From Fidelibacterota bacterium (GTDB taxonomy: Bacteria > Fidelibacterota > UBA8477 > JABMPR01): a stretch of DNA of 35,918 nt. Location: positions 1 to 35,918 of the forward strand of contig JABHBL010000080.1 of assembly GCA_018673925.1 (NCBI GenBank), given 5' to 3'. Position numbers and translations under genes: made by a program. Under the pieces are notes generated by a model. It saw only the letters and a list, made by a program, of their open reading frames with translations, had not been told where the DNA came from and did no database searches. Below, in pieces: positions 22,721 to 30,191 of this stretch; position 1 is the first letter of the stretch; each line of letters opens with the position of its first letter.

Positions 22721-24904
22721 TTGATTATCAAAGTACCGGTCAGATTACTAACTGCGTGTCTCGTCATATTCATGGTCTCAGGACTTTTCGCTGAAGAATC
22801 CGCAGAAATCGACAGCCTGAAAAAGATACTTCGCAGTACCACAGAAGGTGAGACTGTTGATTTAATGAATCAACTCTCAGAAGCACATGCCGTCAAGGAA
22901 TGGGGCAAAAGCCAACGCTATGCCAACCTGGCATTAGATTTAGCCATTTCTTTGCAAGACCAATATGGTCAGGCGGTCGCACATACAAACTTGACTCTTT
23001 TTTATATAGACCAGGCAAATTATAGGGACGCTCTTGATCACGCCATGTTGGCGCTGAACATCTTTGAATCTCTTTCCGATGACTATCAGTTGGCAATGAC
23101 TCTCAGGACGATAGGTCGTACCTACAGTTTGCTTAATCAAAGTGACCAGAGCCTGGATTATTTCTTGCGCGCTCTGATGATATTTGAGGATATCAATAAA
23201 GAGGAAGAAATCGCAGCGACAGTTATGATGATTGGTGATGTGTTTTCACAGTGGGGTCAGACAGAAAAGGCCCTCCGTTTCTTCGAACGTTCACTGGGAA
23301 TTCATGAAAAACTAAATGATCATGAAGGTGTTCTCCGCAGCGAGAACAAACTTTCACAAACCTTGATGACCTTACGCCGTTTTGAAGAAGCTCAAAGTCA
23401 TCTTGAACGGGCCCTGGTTATTGCTGATGAAAATGAAGCTTTCAAGCTTTTGGCGAACCTGTATACAAGTTTAGGTGAACTTCACTACCATCAATTCCAG
23501 CTCAGCACAGCTCAAAAATATTTTCTGGATGCTCTGGAAATGAAACGGACTATTGGAAATCAGGGCGATATAGCCGTTGCCTTAAGTGATGTGGCCAGGG
23601 TCTATCAGGAATCTGGCGATACCCCCAATGGAATCTCTTATTATGAACAGGGTCAGGAGCTGGCGGAATCTGTGGGTGAAGACGCAATTTCGGCTGAGAT
23701 ATTTCTGCAAATGGGTGATCTTTACATGCAGGAGGCAGATCAAGCCAAGGCGATTAGTTCCCTCCTCTCAGGATTAAATATTGCAGAACAAATTCAAGAT
23801 TTTCTGACAATTGAAAGAGCAAATCATCTGCTGACTGTGGCTTATTCAAGATTTGGTCAAGCTGGTAAAGCACTGGTCTATCAAAAAGCCCTTCAGCTGA
23901 CTCGAGATGAGATTAACCGGCAACAAAGTAATAGACGTGTTGCTGAGCTTGAAATTCGCTACGAGCTGGATAAACGTGATAGAGAGTTGGATGAACTCAA
24001 GGGCGAAGCATTTATAAAGGATATTGAATACCAGAGAACCTTTACAGTTATGTGGGTAGTATTTGGATTTTCAATTGCTATTCTGGTTCTTTTTCTGGGC
24101 TTTGTATTTTATCGTGGTCGGCTTATTAGAAAGGCCGAGCAAGAAAAAATGGAGCAAGCCTTGCGAATTAAGGCCGACTTTACTGCCATGCTGGTCCACG
24201 ATCTGAAAAGCCCGCTTACATCAGTATTTGGCTTTGCTGAATTGTTAAAAATGGGTGAAAAACCCTATGATCGCATCAAGGAAATTGCCGTGACCATTCG
24301 CAAAACTAGCCAAAAAATGCTGCAGCTTGTGAATGAGATGCTAGATCTTTCCAAATTTGAAGCAGGGAAGATGGTCCTCAATAAAACAGAGACACCCCTT
24401 AAGCCCATCATCAGGACATCAATTGAGATGTTGGGACCTGTAGCTGACCTGAATGAAACTGAAGTCAGCTTTGGTGCTCCAGATGGTCTGCCTTCCTGTC
24501 ACTGTGATGCATTGAAAATTGAACAGGTCATCACCAATTTTATTGGAAATGCCATCGAGCACACACCCAATGGAACAAAGATCAGTGTGAAGCTTGAGGA
24601 GATAAAGAAGGGCGGTGAAGCATTTCTTTATTTCTCAGTTACTGATAATGGCCCTGGTGTTGATAAGGATCAACAGGATAAAATATTCGATAAATATGCT
24701 CAATTGAGTTCTCGTAAAACTGCTAAGGGTCTTGGATCAGGTCTGGGATTGGCGGTTTCGCAGATGACCATTGAGCAACATGGTGGAAAAGTGGGCTACA
24801 AAGATGCTGAGCCAGTCGGTAGTGTCTTTTATTTTACAATTCCTTGTAAGAATCAGGATATCCCAAAAGTTCAGCCATCAAATAGCGTTCAAGCTCAAGC
24901 CTGA
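22721..24904 (+). CDS. TPR-sensor histidine kinase
   Basis: A 727-residue membrane sensor kinase. The start is TTG 22721 with GGAG five bases before it. A signal-like helix is at about residues 5-23, then some eight TPR units fill residues 45-395 (for example YGQAVAHTNLTLFYIDQANYRDALDHAMLAL), a coiled linker follows at 398-435, a membrane helix at 441-465, and then a complete kinase. His493 in LVHDLKSPLTS is the phosphate acceptor, the N box is NFIGNAIEHTP (606-616), and the glycine boxes are DNGPGVD and GLGSGLGLAVS. Such kinases sense through periplasmic TPR contacts, as an inference. No response regulator is encoded beside it, so its partner lies elsewhere. Confidence 0.92.
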   Translation: MIIKVPVRLLTACLVIFMVSGLFAEESAEIDSLKKILRSTTEGETVDLMNQLSEAHAVKEWGKSQRYANLALDLAISLQDQYGQAVAHTNLTLFYIDQANYRDALDHAMLALNIFESLSDDYQLAMTLRTIGRTYSLLNQSDQSLDYFLRALMIFEDINKEEEIAATVMMIGDVFSQWGQTEKALRFFERSLGIHEKLNDHEGVLRSENKLSQTLMTLRRFEEAQSHLERALVIADENEAFKLLANLYTSLGELHYHQFQLSTAQKYFLDALEMKRTIGNQGDIAVALSDVARVYQESGDTPNGISYYEQGQELAESVGEDAISAEIFLQMGDLYMQEADQAKAISSLLSGLNIAEQIQDFLTIERANHLLTVAYSRFGQAGKALVYQKALQLTRDEINRQQSNRRVAELEIRYELDKRDRELDELKGEAFIKDIEYQRTFTVMWVVFGFSIAILVLFLGFVFYRGRLIRKAEQEKMEQALRIKADFTAMLVHDLKSPLTSVFGFAELLKMGEKPYDRIKEIAVTIRKTSQKMLQLVNEMLDLSKFEAGKMVLNKTETPLKPIIRTSIEMLGPVADLNETEVSFGAPDGLPSCHCDALKIEQVITNFIGNAIEHTPNGTKISVKLEEIKKGGEAFLYFSVTDNGPGVDKDQQDKIFDKYAQLSSRKTAKGLGSGLGLAVSQMTIEQHGGKVGYKDAEPVGSVFYFTIPCKNQDIPKVQPSNSVQAQA

Positions 24905-24922
24905 GTTTAATCCAGATTAAAT

Positions 24923-25633
24923 ATGTCTCATTCTCCATCTGAGTTTGGACCCCTCACATATATACCCCGCTGTTATGGGTATAGTGAAAAGGGGTCTGTA
25001 CTGGAGGTTTATGAACCACATTCAGAATTACCTCAAATTTTGATAATGGGCGCCATCCATGGCGATGAATCACTCTCTACCGTCCTCCTTTCAGAATGTC
25101 TGCGTTCTATTCAAGATCACGAATTAAAATCATCAGTCATTCTTGCTGCTAATCCTGACGGTGTTGTTGCAGGTACACGTTGCAATTCCAGAGGGGTTGA
25201 TCTCAATCGAAATTATCCTACCGACAATTGGTCCCCTGATCCTGTGTACTACCGCAATCGGCCCGGTACTCCTCAAAATATTGCGCTGAGCCCGGGTGAT
25301 GTACCTGGCTCAGAGTCTGAGACCAAAGCACTCATTAAATTGATACTGGAAATAAAGCCAAGTCTTATTGTTTCTATTCATGGGTTCCTTGGTTGTATGG
25401 ATGATCCTGATGCCTCATCCATAGCCAAAGATATTGCACAGCGCAGTGGTTTAGAATTGGTCCCTGATGTCGGTTATGCCACTCCTGGTTCATTTGGCTC
25501 CTGGTGCAAAGAACAGGCGATCCCAATCATTACCTACGAACTTCCTTCTCAGGAGATAACTGAGATGAAGCGCATCCATATCCCCATCTTGAAAGATCTG
25601 TTAACGGGTCGTTATCATAAGATGCTTGTTTAA
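24923..25633 (+). CDS. M14-family murein peptide amidase (MpaA-like)
   Basis: A 236-residue zinc carboxypeptidase of the M14 family, close in layout to MpaA, which cuts the gamma-D-Glu-diaminopimelate bond of murein tripeptide. Zinc ligands are His46 and Glu49 in MGAIHGDES and His153 in SIHGFLG. Substrate residues are in CNSRGVDLNRNYPT (Asn95, Arg96) and the catalytic Glu is Glu206 in ITYELPS. There is no signal peptide, as in cytoplasmic MpaA. It lies 18 bases after the kinase gene and 6 bases before the racemase-like gene, forming a probable operon in which D-Glu-containing peptide is processed. Substrate is inferred from the family. Confidence 0.82.
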   Translation: MSHSPSEFGPLTYIPRCYGYSEKGSVLEVYEPHSELPQILIMGAIHGDESLSTVLLSECLRSIQDHELKSSVILAANPDGVVAGTRCNSRGVDLNRNYPTDNWSPDPVYYRNRPGTPQNIALSPGDVPGSESETKALIKLILEIKPSLIVSIHGFLGCMDDPDASSIAKDIAQRSGLELVPDVGYATPGSFGSWCKEQAIPIITYELPSQEITEMKRIHIPILKDLLTGRYHKMLV

Positions 25634-25639
25634 TTTTGC

Positions 25640-26518
25640 ATGCGATGGATGATAACAGATTCGGGGCTGGGTGGTTTGTCAGTCTGCGCTGGTTTGGAAC
25701 AGTCCTTGGCTCAAAAAAACCTCGGACAAGGCATCGAATTACTGTATGTGAATGCGACACCAGATGACCGTATTGGCTACAACTCGCTCAAAACGCAGGA
25801 AGCGCGGATAGATCTCTTTGATCAATTTCTAAAAGCAGCATTCAACCGATATACTCCAGATAAAATAGCCATCGCCTGCAACACGCTCAGTGTCATCTAT
25901 GATGCTACCGATTTTGCCTCCAACGCTACAGTTGAGGTGAAGGGTATTGTGGATGCTGGAGTTGCAATGGTCAATGCTGGTATGGAAAAATATCCCGACC
26001 ACAAGCTGATCATTTTCGCTACCGAAACCACCACAGAGGCCGGCACTTATCCACGTCTTATCTCAGCCAATAAAGCTGATATATCTGCTCAGGAATGTCC
26101 AGGGCTAGCTCACGCCATATCTAATGATGCCAGTGGAGAGGGATGTAGAAATTTATTAAGCGGCTATGTGGATGAGGCTTTGCAGCGCTTTGATGACAAA
26201 CCTGAAAATGTCACGGTCTTCCTTGGATGTACCCATTACGGATACCAGACTGAAATTTTCAAGACTTTACTAGGTGAGCGGGGCTGTGCAAGTAGAATAC
26301 TCAATCCCAATGAGTTACTGGTTGAGCAACTCGTTTCAAGCAATCAGATGACTCATTCAGCTGATGATGAACCTCTCAATATCAAATTTGTGAGTAGATA
26401 TGCTATTCCGCAGGCTGAGATTGAATCAATGGAAAGCTATCTCAAGGATTCAGCGCCCCAAACACTGGCTGCATTACACAATCAGATCGTTGAACCGAAT
26501 TTGTTTCACCTCAAATAG
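25640..26518 (+). CDS. aspartate/glutamate racemase family protein (MurI-like, divergent)
   Basis: A 292-residue protein with the two-cysteine racemase layout. ITDSGLGGLSV at residues 5-15 is the first substrate loop, Cys80 in IACNTLS and Cys197 in LGCTHYG are the acid-base pair, and DDRIGYNS corresponds to the conserved Tyr-Gly loop. It is more divergent than ordinary MurI around YVNATPDDRIGYNSLKT. Glutamate racemase would make D-Glu for peptidoglycan; next to an MpaA-like gene it could instead convert D-Glu released from murein peptide to L-Glu. The substrate is not shown by the sequence. No terminator is clear after the stop. Confidence 0.8.
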   Translation: MRWMITDSGLGGLSVCAGLEQSLAQKNLGQGIELLYVNATPDDRIGYNSLKTQEARIDLFDQFLKAAFNRYTPDKIAIACNTLSVIYDATDFASNATVEVKGIVDAGVAMVNAGMEKYPDHKLIIFATETTTEAGTYPRLISANKADISAQECPGLAHAISNDASGEGCRNLLSGYVDEALQRFDDKPENVTVFLGCTHYGYQTEIFKTLLGERGCASRILNPNELLVEQLVSSNQMTHSADDEPLNIKFVSRYAIPQAEIESMESYLKDSAPQTLAALHNQIVEPNLFHLK

Positions 26519-26556
26519 TAACCCTCCTAAGAAAAATACAGCCCGCTTATATCACG

Positions 26557-26576
26557 ATGATATGGTGACATATCAT
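26557..26576. promoter_or_regulatory. perfect palindrome, possible operator
   Basis: ATGATATG at 26557-26564 and CATATCAT at 26569-26576 are exact inverted copies around a GTGA centre. It lies in the 231-base gap before the VNG-repeat lipoprotein gene and has no T tract, so it looks like a dimeric regulator site instead of a terminator. Nothing else in 26519-26749 is recognisable as a gene. Confidence 0.45.
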
Positions 26577-26749
26577 TATGATGAGTTTCAGACCTTTTTT
26601 CTGCCCCTTAATGCGCTGATTCACTACCTGTATAGTCAATATAAACATTACTATATGAATATGCTTTTAATGGGTGGCACAGCACTTGGTTATATAAAAG
26701 CACCATGATGAATAATTTACAAAAAAAAATGACCTGGGAGATTAGACTT

Positions 26750-27448
26750 ATGAAACATACTGCTTTAGTAGCCTTAGCAACTGTGATGTTGGCTTGTGGC
26801 GCATCTTCAGACACTCATATAAATAAAAGCATTAAAGTTGGCGATGGAGAACACCGCAAGGGAAGTTTACGATCTGTAAATGGTACTATAAATGTGGGCA
26901 ATGAAGCAGTTGTTGATGGAAACTGCACCACAGTAAATGGTGAAATTAATATTGGTGAGAACAGCGAAGTTGGTGAAGTCTCCTGTGTGAATGGAAGTAT
27001 TAGTTTGGATCGAAACTCAAAAGCCAGTGAAGTATCTTGTGTAAATGGTTCCATTCTACTGGGTGGAGAGGTAAAAATTGATGGCGATGTCTCAACTGTA
27101 AATGGAGAAATTCGCTGCAAAAGTGAAGTCCACATTGTTGGTGATCTGGAAACTGTAAATGGAGATATGAAGGTGACTCAAACCATTATTGCAGGAAATT
27201 TGAGCACTGTGAACGGTGATGTTTCTCTATATGAAAAGAGTACAGTCCGTGGAGATATCATCATCGATAGAGACAACAAAAAGCCAAGTTATAAAGAGCA
27301 TAAAGAATTGGTCATTACCATTGATGGAAAATCAAAGGTAAAAGGAAATATTGAAGTTAGAGGCGATGAACCGAATGTAAAGGTGATCCTCGCAGGTGGC
27401 GGCGAAGTCCTGGGAGAAATCATCAATGCTGAGGTCGTCCGCAAATAA
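26750..27448 (+). CDS. lipoprotein with tandem VNG repeats (bactofilin-like beta-solenoid)
   Basis: A 232-residue lipoprotein. ATG 26750 is preferred (GGGAG 9 bases upstream) and gives MKHTALVALATVMLACGA, a lipobox with Cys16. Residues about 38-165 hold seven tandem repeats of 18-19 residues, each starting with a V-N-G triplet followed by an alternating polar/hydrophobic strand and a Gly turn (SVNGTINVGNEAVVDGN, TVNGEINIGENSEVGEV and so on). This is the pattern of a right-handed beta-solenoid of the bactofilin/polymer-forming (DUF583) kind. The C-terminal third keeps solenoid character (GKSKVKGNIEVRGDEPNVKVILAGGGEVLGEI). It would be an outer- or inner-membrane-anchored solenoid. A strong terminator follows. 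Confidence 0.75.
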   Translation: MKHTALVALATVMLACGASSDTHINKSIKVGDGEHRKGSLRSVNGTINVGNEAVVDGNCTTVNGEINIGENSEVGEVSCVNGSISLDRNSKASEVSCVNGSILLGGEVKIDGDVSTVNGEIRCKSEVHIVGDLETVNGDMKVTQTIIAGNLSTVNGDVSLYEKSTVRGDIIIDRDNKKPSYKEHKELVITIDGKSKVKGNIEVRGDEPNVKVILAGGGEVLGEIINAEVVRK

Positions 27449-27477
27449 CAGACCCCCAAAGTGGGTGTCATACAATG

Positions 27478-27499
27478 AAGGGCCTTCGGGCCCTTTGTT
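27478..27499 (+). terminator. rho-independent terminator with UUCG loop
   Basis: A 7-bp stem AAGGGCC / GGCCCTT closed by a TTCG tetraloop, followed by TGTTGTTT. It ends the VNG-repeat lipoprotein transcript. Confidence 0.85.
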
Positions 27500-27597
27500 G
27501 TTTCTAGTACATCCCACAATCGACACTATCCCTGCCATCTGCTGTGTTTTGCTGAGGTTCTCAAAGTATGATACGCCCTTCTGAAAATTCACTTCCT

Positions 27598-27632
27598 GTC
27601 TTTGCGAGGAGTGCAAACGACGACGCAATCTC
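27598..27632 (+). repeat. left copy of degenerate inverted repeat beside the GIY-YIG gene
   Basis: The segment starts gtctttgcgaggagtg and ends gacgcaatctc. It is a degenerate form of the tttgcgagg...caatctc word that is dispersed in many bacterial genomes. Its inverted partner is at 28021-28055. The gap 27500-27701 contains nothing else I can name. Confidence 0.55.
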
Positions 27633-27701
27633 AAAATTTCAACTAGGCCTGAACACACTACCTAAATATCTTTGGCATCTAACTTTTTAAATCGAGAATT
27701 T

Positions 27702-28007
27702 ATGGCGCGAGCACTATGTGTCGTTTACATCCTTACCAATAAGGGTAACACAGTTTTATACACTGGGGTAACGAGTGATCTTGAAAATCGTTTGTATGAC
27801 CACTTGAACAAAACCCGACCAAATTCCTTTACCGCAAGGTACAATCTTCAGAAGCTTGTATATGTTGAACCATTCAACTCTATTTCTGATGCAATTGTCA
27901 GAGAAAAACAAATCAAAGCTGGCTCTAGAAAGAATAAGTTAAAACTGATAGAAAAGGATAACCCCGATTGGACCGACTTATCCTCATCATTGTTTGGATT
28001 CGATTAA
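27702..28007 (+). CDS. GIY-YIG nuclease superfamily protein (UPF0213 type)
   Basis: A 101-residue single-domain protein. The start at ATG 27702 places the domain at the usual distance; the TTG at 27672 would add 10 residues. The GIY and YIG elements are VVYILTN (Tyr9) and LYTGVTSDLENRLYDH (Tyr20, Gly22, Arg30). The following KLVYVEPFNSISDAIVREKQIKAGSRKNKLKLIEKDNPDW segment carries the conserved Glu (in REKQIK) and the closing helix. Small genes of this kind occur scattered, often beside repeats, in FCB-group genomes as I recall. Natural substrate is unknown. It lies between inverted copies of a short degenerate repeat. Confidence 0.88.
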   Translation: MARALCVVYILTNKGNTVLYTGVTSDLENRLYDHLNKTRPNSFTARYNLQKLVYVEPFNSISDAIVREKQIKAGSRKNKLKLIEKDNPDWTDLSSSLFGFD

Positions 28008-28020
28008 ATTGAATAAATTC

Positions 28021-28055
28021 GAGATCGCCACGGTCATCCTTCCCTCGCGAAGACG
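28021..28055 (-). repeat. right copy of degenerate inverted repeat beside the GIY-YIG gene
   Basis: Read on the minus strand the segment begins cgtcttcgcgagg and ends gtggcgatctc, aligning end to end with the left copy at 27598-27632 with several substitutions. It starts only 13 bases after the GIY-YIG stop. Confidence 0.55.
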
Positions 28056-28130
28056 GATAGGTACAATCCGTACTTATTGGTAATAGGTAAACAAACTCCA
28101 TCGTCAAAAATAAGTTTAAATCATTCCCAT

Positions 28131-28158
28131 TTGTCACAGCCTCGATTTATGCTATCCT
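28131..28158 (+). promoter_or_regulatory. possible sigma-70-like promoter before the aminotransferase gene
   Basis: TTGTCA (28131-28136) and TATCCT (28153-28158) are separated by 16 bases, 25 bases before the ATG at 28183. The match is moderate. Confidence 0.4.
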
Positions 28159-28182
28159 ATACGGGATGGAGGTTCAGACACA

Positions 28183-29022
28183 ATGCTAATTTACGCAAAT
28201 GGATCCTGGGTTGAGGCTCAAAAGGCAGTAGTGCCATTTAACGATCAAGGCTTTCTATACGGTGACAGTCTGTTTGAGACCATTCGGGTCAATCACGGGC
28301 GGGCTTTCCGGCTGGAAAAGCACATGGATCGCATGCATAGTGGGATGGAAACCATTCATATGGCAGGTACTAACCTGCTGGCAGAAATCCCAGGAATTTT
28401 GCAAACTTACATCTCAAAAAATGATCTGGACAATGCCTTAACTCGCATCATAATAACCAGGGGAATCACCGAGGGGTCACCCTGGCGATCAGAATCAAAT
28501 CCGGCCCTTTATATGACCTCGCGACCTATCAATGAACCAGACCAGTGGCCAGTAAAGGTCGTTTTTCTTGAAGAGAAGAACTATCCCATATTACGTTTTC
28601 ACCCAGCTATCAAATCAGGCAATTATTTAGGGAATATGCTGGCAAAAAAAGATGCTGAGGATGCCGGCGCTTTTGAGCCCGTGTTTGTCAATCGAGACGG
28701 CTATGTCACAGAGTGCGCCATCAGAAATGTATTTTTTATAAAAGATAATATCTTGCTGACACCATCACTTGAGTTGGGTGTATTGCCAGGTGTCATCAGA
28801 GATACTATCATGGAATTGGCAGAAAGACGTCATCTTAAAGTACGGGAAACCTTGATAATTAAGGACGATGTGCAGGATATGGATGAGGCTTTTATCTCCA
28901 GCACAGGTGTTGGTGTGTTACCTGTAACCTGGGCTGGATTTCAGTCTAATTATCACCACAGTCAAATCCTCCGAGAGGATTTACATAAGCTTTTTGAATC
29001 AGGAGATATGAATGTCACATAA
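28183..29022 (+). CDS. class IV PLP aminotransferase (aminodeoxychorismate lyase / D-amino acid or branched-chain aminotransferase type)
   Basis: A 279-residue fold-type IV PLP enzyme. NDQGFLYGDSLFETIRV near residue 20-36 is the family start, Lys144 in IKSGNYLGNMLAKKDA forms the PLP Schiff base, Glu177 in VTECAIRNVFFI contacts the cofactor, and LGVLPGVIRDTIMELA is the phosphate-binding segment. These features are shared by PabC (4-amino-4-deoxychorismate lyase, folate), D-amino acid aminotransferases and IlvE, and the sequence does not let me choose; the length fits PabC or DAAT better than IlvE. No pabA/pabB gene is in the window. GATGGAGG lies about 12 bases before the ATG, and its 3' end overlaps the methyltransferase gene by 11 bases. 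Confidence 0.85.
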   Translation: MLIYANGSWVEAQKAVVPFNDQGFLYGDSLFETIRVNHGRAFRLEKHMDRMHSGMETIHMAGTNLLAEIPGILQTYISKNDLDNALTRIIITRGITEGSPWRSESNPALYMTSRPINEPDQWPVKVVFLEEKNYPILRFHPAIKSGNYLGNMLAKKDAEDAGAFEPVFVNRDGYVTECAIRNVFFIKDNILLTPSLELGVLPGVIRDTIMELAERRHLKVRETLIIKDDVQDMDEAFISSTGVGVLPVTWAGFQSNYHHSQILREDLHKLFESGDMNVT

Positions 29023-29584
29023 AAAATTTGATCCTAGCCGTGCTGAAAGACTCATTGCTGCTGAACGGTATCAGGAGTTGAAACCAGATATCATTTTGCA
29101 AAAATTGGGTATTCGATCGGGCAACACAATACTGGATCTGGGATGCGGAAATGGCTTTTTCACCTTTCCTGCCGCAGTTGCCATGGGTGAAGGTATGGTC
29201 ATCGCAGCCGATATGTCGGAAGATATGCTTTCACTCCTCAGACAGAGAAACACACCTGACAATATTCAGATTCTTCACGTAGAAGAAGTCAAAATGGATG
29301 TTGAAGATGATTCAGTAGAGGCAGCAGTCCTCATTGCTGTATACCATGAGTTTAAGAATCCCATGGAAAATCTTGCTGAGATAAAGCGTACACTGAAACC
29401 TGGTGGAAAGATACTAATTCTAGATTGGGATCCTCAAGCGGAAAAGGAACGGGGACCTGGAAAAGCACATCGTGTTGCCAGGGATCAGGCCATCGAGAAC
29501 CTGAATGCTGCTGACTTCACTATAGACAGCCAGGAGAATTATACTCAGGATATGTGGATGATCATCGCCCATTCCAACACCTAG
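29012..29584 (+). CDS. class I SAM-dependent methyltransferase (Methyltransf_11/UbiE-like)
   Basis: A 190-residue methyltransferase. Motif I is ILDLGCGNGFFTFPAA at about residues 39-54, the acidic end of strand 2 is AADMSEDML, and VEAAVLIAVYHEF plus TLKPGGKILILDW are the later strands. There is no substrate-specific domain, so the target molecule is unknown. It overlaps the end of the aminotransferase gene by 11 bases, so the two are co-translated. The next gene starts 26 bases later. Confidence 0.88.
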   Translation: MSHKKFDPSRAERLIAAERYQELKPDIILQKLGIRSGNTILDLGCGNGFFTFPAAVAMGEGMVIAADMSEDMLSLLRQRNTPDNIQILHVEEVKMDVEDDSVEAAVLIAVYHEFKNPMENLAEIKRTLKPGGKILILDWDPQAEKERGPGKAHRVARDQAIENLNAADFTIDSQENYTQDMWMIIAHSNT

Positions 29585-29609
29585 ATATCATGAGAAGGGG
29601 GGAGTGAAG

Positions 29610-30191
29610 ATGCGGAAATTAAACCTTTATTATATTGTCAGCATTATCACCCTGGCCTTTATGATAATTATTCTCTTCAGAACCTTGCAGGTTACGGGTT
29701 GGTTCGAGGAACATCAGGGCAAGAGTCCAGCTGAACGTGTACTTCAGAACTATCCAGGGGAATACCAGCTCACAATGCCTGGGGATGAACCAGGACATCT
29801 ACTAGTGGGGGTTGAGCCATATAAAGTTTCGGGCGAAAACGGCTGGCTCATGATTCGACTGGACTCACTACCACGCTATCTCATTAATGTCAGTGATTTT
29901 GAGGATGATCAAATCCTGATTGAAATCTACCATGTTGATTCAACTGGGGGCCAAAGCCGTCTGGAGGGATGCGAACTTCTACTTAATGAGGATGATGCAG
30001 AAAATTTTGTGGGGAGTACAATAGGTGATTTTTGTGGGCTCAAGGAGCAGTCCTCGGAGTATCTTGCACTGGATCTGTTGCTAAGTGGTCCCATCGTGTC
30101 ACTAAAGATTCAGACCGGTGTGTTAGGTCAGGCTGATAGTTCTGAAGCAAAGAAATATTTGTTAGAGAGGTTGATTCATGGTAGAGAGTAA
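29610..30191 (+). CDS. membrane-anchored protein with a possible CpcT/CpeT-like end
   Basis: A 193-residue protein with one N-terminal membrane helix (about residues 7-24, LYYIVSIITLAFMIIILF). ATG 29610 follows GGGGGGAG closely and is preferred over GTG 29604. I do not firmly recognise the rest. The stretch LEGCELLLNEDDAENFVGSTIGDFCGLKEQSSEYLALDL resembles the C..F.G.T.G..C pattern of the CpcT/CpeT family (chromophore lyases of phycobilisomes and many non-phototrophic relatives of unknown role), with two cysteines in the right order. This similarity is weak and is offered as a lead. The gene overlaps the start of tgt by 14 bases. Confidence 0.5.
   Translation: MRKLNLYYIVSIITLAFMIIILFRTLQVTGWFEEHQGKSPAERVLQNYPGEYQLTMPGDEPGHLLVGVEPYKVSGENGWLMIRLDSLPRYLINVSDFEDDQILIEIYHVDSTGGQSRLEGCELLLNEDDAENFVGSTIGDFCGLKEQSSEYLALDLLLSGPIVSLKIQTGVLGQADSSEAKKYLLERLIHGRE

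Noticed and set aside
26400..26708. 102-residue plus-strand open frame
   Set aside because: The first part is a shadow of the racemase-like gene and the rest is intergenic DNA containing the palindrome.
26815..27135. 106-residue minus-strand open frame
   Set aside because: Its internal repeats (SPFT, PFTQ) merely mirror the VNG repeats of the plus-strand lipoprotein.
26880..27240. Tandem DNA repeats that could suggest a CRISPR array
   Set aside because: The repeated units are 54-57 bases, in frame, and encode the VNG solenoid; there are no unique spacers or cas genes.
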